This document shows, piece by piece, positions 61,911-64,000 of a stretch of DNA of 64,000 nucleotides. The stretch covers positions 1,572,156-1,636,155 of the forward strand of contig NZ_LT854640.1 in the NCBI RefSeq assembly GCF_900184255.1, given 5' to 3'. Every line of letters starts with the position of its first letter. Within the stretch, counting starts at the first letter, position 1. The position numbers and the translations under genes are program-made. The DNA comes from Haloimpatiens massiliensis (GTDB lineage: Bacteria > Bacillota > Clostridia > Clostridiales > Clostridiaceae). The notes under the pieces are model-generated. The model had not been told where the DNA came from, made no database searches, and saw only the letters and a list, made by a program, of their open reading frames with translations.

Positions 61911-63380
61911 TTACTTAACTTCTTTAATTTTAAAAGCTAAAAACCCAAATATAGATGTAAGTTCTTTAATAGGAATATAGTTACAGCATTTAATTCTATA
62001 CTTTCCCTATAAGTAACTTACAAAATTTTTTAAGAAACTAATTTTAATTCAGCAAGTATTGTGTCTAAAGGTATATCATTTTTAGCTTCCTCATAAACAA
62101 AACGCACCAATTCTTTAGCCGATAGGCTTTTTATAGACTTTATAGTATCACCAATGGTTTCAAGTTTTTTAGGATTATATAATCTATAAATCTCTAAAAA
62201 ATTGATTGCTAAAAATGTAAGTAGAAAATACCTCTCGATAGAGAGTATACCTTGAACTTTATATTCGTCAAAACCTAAGTGTGTTTTAAGATATTTGTAA
62301 TTAGTTTCAATGTTCCATCTATATAGATAGTATTTTATTATAGCTTTATTACTAAGTTCTATGTCTGTAGACATTAGATATACTGGTTCTTTAAAGCTGT
62401 CCCCATCAACTTCATAGCAAATTAAGGCTAATGCATTTTCAATCTTTGAAACTTTGCCTTCGTATTTATATACTCTATAATCCTTACCTTCGACGGTAAC
62501 TACATCTAAGGTAGATGGATTTATATATTTAGCAAATTCCTTAATTTGCATTGAAATTCCTAATGGAGAGATTTTTCTATTAGATTTTAAAGCCCCAATA
62601 AAGTTAAAACCTTTTAAAATACAACCATTAATTAACTTTTCGCTAGTGTACCAACTATCAGTAAGACAATATATTTTATCGCAGTTAGAAGGTTTTTCAA
62701 AAGAATTAATAAAACCTAAAGCTATATCTGGTTTACTCATAAATTTTTTATTATGATTTTTGCAGTTTTCTTCGTTAAAATAAGACTTATAGTTTAGCGG
62801 AATAGACATATCCTCTGCTACAAAATTAGAAGTAACTACACAGTGGGACCAAAGATTTTTACCTTCTGTATGGCAATGATTATAGCTTAATCCTTGCATC
62901 TTCTTTGCTTGAGTTTTTGGATTAACAGTATCATCTATAACTAAGAATCCTACGGATTTAGGCTTTATGAGTTTATTAAAATGTAGTTTTAAATAATTAA
63001 TACGATTTCTATCTATGAGACTATCGTCCCATTTAGAGTTACTCAAAAATCTATATATGGAACTGCTGCTTTTAGCAGCTAGTATATATTCTGAAATCTT
63101 TAATAAAGATTTAGTGCCATCTAAATTTATTAATCCATTAATAATAGTGGATATATGATGAAATTGAGGTTTACTCATTCCATAATTTACATCATTTAAG
63201 TAATTGTAAAGTTCATCATTAATGGATACAATATGATTAGTAAATTTACTTGGCATACTGACAACCTCCCGTGTTTTAATTGAGTAGTAACTTTTATATA
63301 TCACGGATAAGGTCAGTGTGCCATATTTATTTTTTGGTAATACTACCAATTTAACTTTTTATTTTGCAGAAGTTAAGTAA
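61911..63380. mobile_element. IS4-family insertion sequence
   Basis: About 1470 bp around a transposase gene. TTACTTAACTTCT at 61911-61923 and its exact complement at 63368-63380 are the best candidate terminal inverted repeats; TTTAAAAG / AAAAAG next to them extends the match weakly. I see no direct target duplication. The right end abuts an open frame of a methylase gene that lacks its start. Bounds are tentative; an alternative left end lies near 62010. Confidence 0.65.
62030..63256 (-). CDS. IS4-family transposase (DDE)
   Basis: A 408-residue transposase. The catalytic triad is visible: FLVIDDTVNPK (first Asp), YCLTDSWYTSEK (second Asp) and the Y-(2)-R-(3)-E-(6)-K signature in YLYRWNIETNYKYLK (Glu). 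The start is ATG 63256, preceded by GGGAGG. It appears intact, so the element may still be active. A palindrome, TTGGTA-4-TACCAA, lies at about 63338-63353 in the promoter zone. Confidence 0.92.
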   Translation of the reverse strand: MPSKFTNHIVSINDELYNYLNDVNYGMSKPQFHHISTIINGLINLDGTKSLLKISEYILAAKSSSSIYRFLSNSKWDDSLIDRNRINYLKLHFNKLIKPKSVGFLVIDDTVNPKTQAKKMQGLSYNHCHTEGKNLWSHCVVTSNFVAEDMSIPLNYKSYFNEENCKNHNKKFMSKPDIALGFINSFEKPSNCDKIYCLTDSWYTSEKLINGCILKGFNFIGALKSNRKISPLGISMQIKEFAKYINPSTLDVVTVEGKDYRVYKYEGKVSKIENALALICYEVDGDSFKEPVYLMSTDIELSNKAIIKYYLYRWNIETNYKYLKTHLGFDEYKVQGILSIERYFLLTFLAINFLEIYRLYNPKKLETIGDTIKSIKSLSAKELVRFVYEEAKNDIPLDTILAELKLVS

Positions 63381-64000
63381 AATAATTAAACATAATGGTA
63401 TAGAAATAACTTCCTTATTGGCAGTTAATCAAGTTGAAATGTTAATAAAAAATAATAGTAGCAATTTAATGGATTTAAAAGTAGATGAGGAGCATATGCT
63501 TCATATAGCTGAAAATATTAATGAGGTTCTTCATTTAGCTTCCATAAATAAAGATGATCGTGCTGCGGTCATTGCTTCTTTATTGTTAGCTCAAATTGAT
63601 TCAAAACTCAATCTTAATGAATCACCATCTATAATTGTAAGGGATATAAATAATAGAGCTGAAGATGTTCTTATACGACATAATAAAAGAGAATTTTATG
63701 ATTATATTGAAATTAAACTTCCTAATAATATACAAGCTCAGAAGAAATATAAAAAAGCATTAATGAAGACAATGAGTTTATTAAATGAAATTAATATAAA
63801 GGCTGCTATGAATTCAGGAACAGATATACTGGGTAAGTTTTATGAAGTATTTTTAAAGTATGGTAATGGAGCAAAAGATATTGGAATAGTATTAATTCCT
63901 AGGCAAATTACAAAATTTGCTTGTGAAGTATTAGATATAAATGAGAATGATATAGTATACGATCCAACATGTGGTACAGGAGGCTTTTTAGTATCTGCAT
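63355..64000 (+). pseudogene. N6-adenine DNA methylase, 5' end lost at IS junction, 3' end outside window
   Basis: The frame is open from 63355 to the window end (215 codons) but no start with a ribosome site is visible; an in-frame TAA lies at 63352. The sequence leads through KDIGIVLIPRQITKFACEVL and ends at DPTCGTGGFLVSA, the S-adenosylmethionine-binding motif (D-P-x-x-G-T-G-G-F) of HsdM-type methylases. The N-terminal about 100 residues expected in the family seem partly missing. The IS probably cut the gene; the fragment could still be expressed from an internal ATG such as 63439. Confidence 0.75.

Noticed and set aside
61879..61980. A 33-codon frame (MIYVILKIYISYLTSLIL...) as the missing methylase start
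   Set aside because: It is hydrophobic, lies across the proposed IS end and has no resemblance to methylase N-termini.

Overview
The window is AT-rich DNA (roughly 27-30% G+C by eye) from an anaerobic, low-GC Firmicute, most likely a Clostridium of the C. botulinum/C. sporogenes type. The evidence is a six-gene Rnf complex, a GerMN-domain lipoprotein, a Cys-type T-box leader, a cobalamin riboswitch, Shine-Dalgarno-led genes with frequent TTG/GTG starts, and many short A/T-rich terminators. The species is an inference; the low-GC clostridial assignment is well supported.

Layout. 1-12.7 kb holds housekeeping and accessory genes: a Dabb-protein tail, a GerMN lipoprotein, an M29 aminopeptidase, VanZ, a YfcE-like phosphodiesterase, a PAP2 phosphatase, ung, a YtrA-type GntR regulator with its ABC transporter, a patatin-like lipase, a Nudix hydrolase and a BFD-like Fe-S protein. 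13-16.8 kb holds an orphan OppA, two SHOCT-like paralogues and a hemerythrin. 17-29 kb is a redox and flavinylation region: apbE, a NusG-II protein, a Gx transporter, rnfCDGEAB and an FMN-binding membrane protein, with cspA between. ApbE is the enzyme expected to attach FMN to RnfD, RnfG and the FMN-binding protein. 29.6-36.4 kb holds natAB, then a cobalamin-riboswitch-controlled corrinoid transporter operon and a DUF975 protein. 36.6-39 kb is a T-box-controlled cysK-cysE pair. 40-46 kb holds a Cys-rich copper-storage-like protein, a secreted helical protein, a two-component system and an FtsX-type permease whose ATPase gene appears deleted. 46-51 kb holds an AAA-ATPase/nuclease-like gene and a decayed segment bounded by a 120-bp direct repeat. 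51-54 kb is an OpuC-like osmolyte transporter.

54.6-64 kb is a candidate defence island: a nuclease-helicase fusion, a McrB-like coiled-coil AAA+ protein split by one in-frame TAA, a DUF2357/McrC-like nuclease, an IS4-family element, and an N6-adenine methylase whose 5' end is missing at the IS junction and whose 3' end leaves the window.

The window is also littered with small non-coding repeats. Repeat A has three copies, all 159 bp. Repeat B has nine full or partial copies, 7-8 bp target duplications and, in three copies, a nested GC-rich module that folds like a four-helix junction. Repeat C is built from heptamer arrays and terminator-like hairpins. Several gene 3' ends run into these repeats. 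A second recurring oddity is a strong ribosome-binding site separated from its start codon by a hairpin at three genes; two of these leaders are related in sequence.
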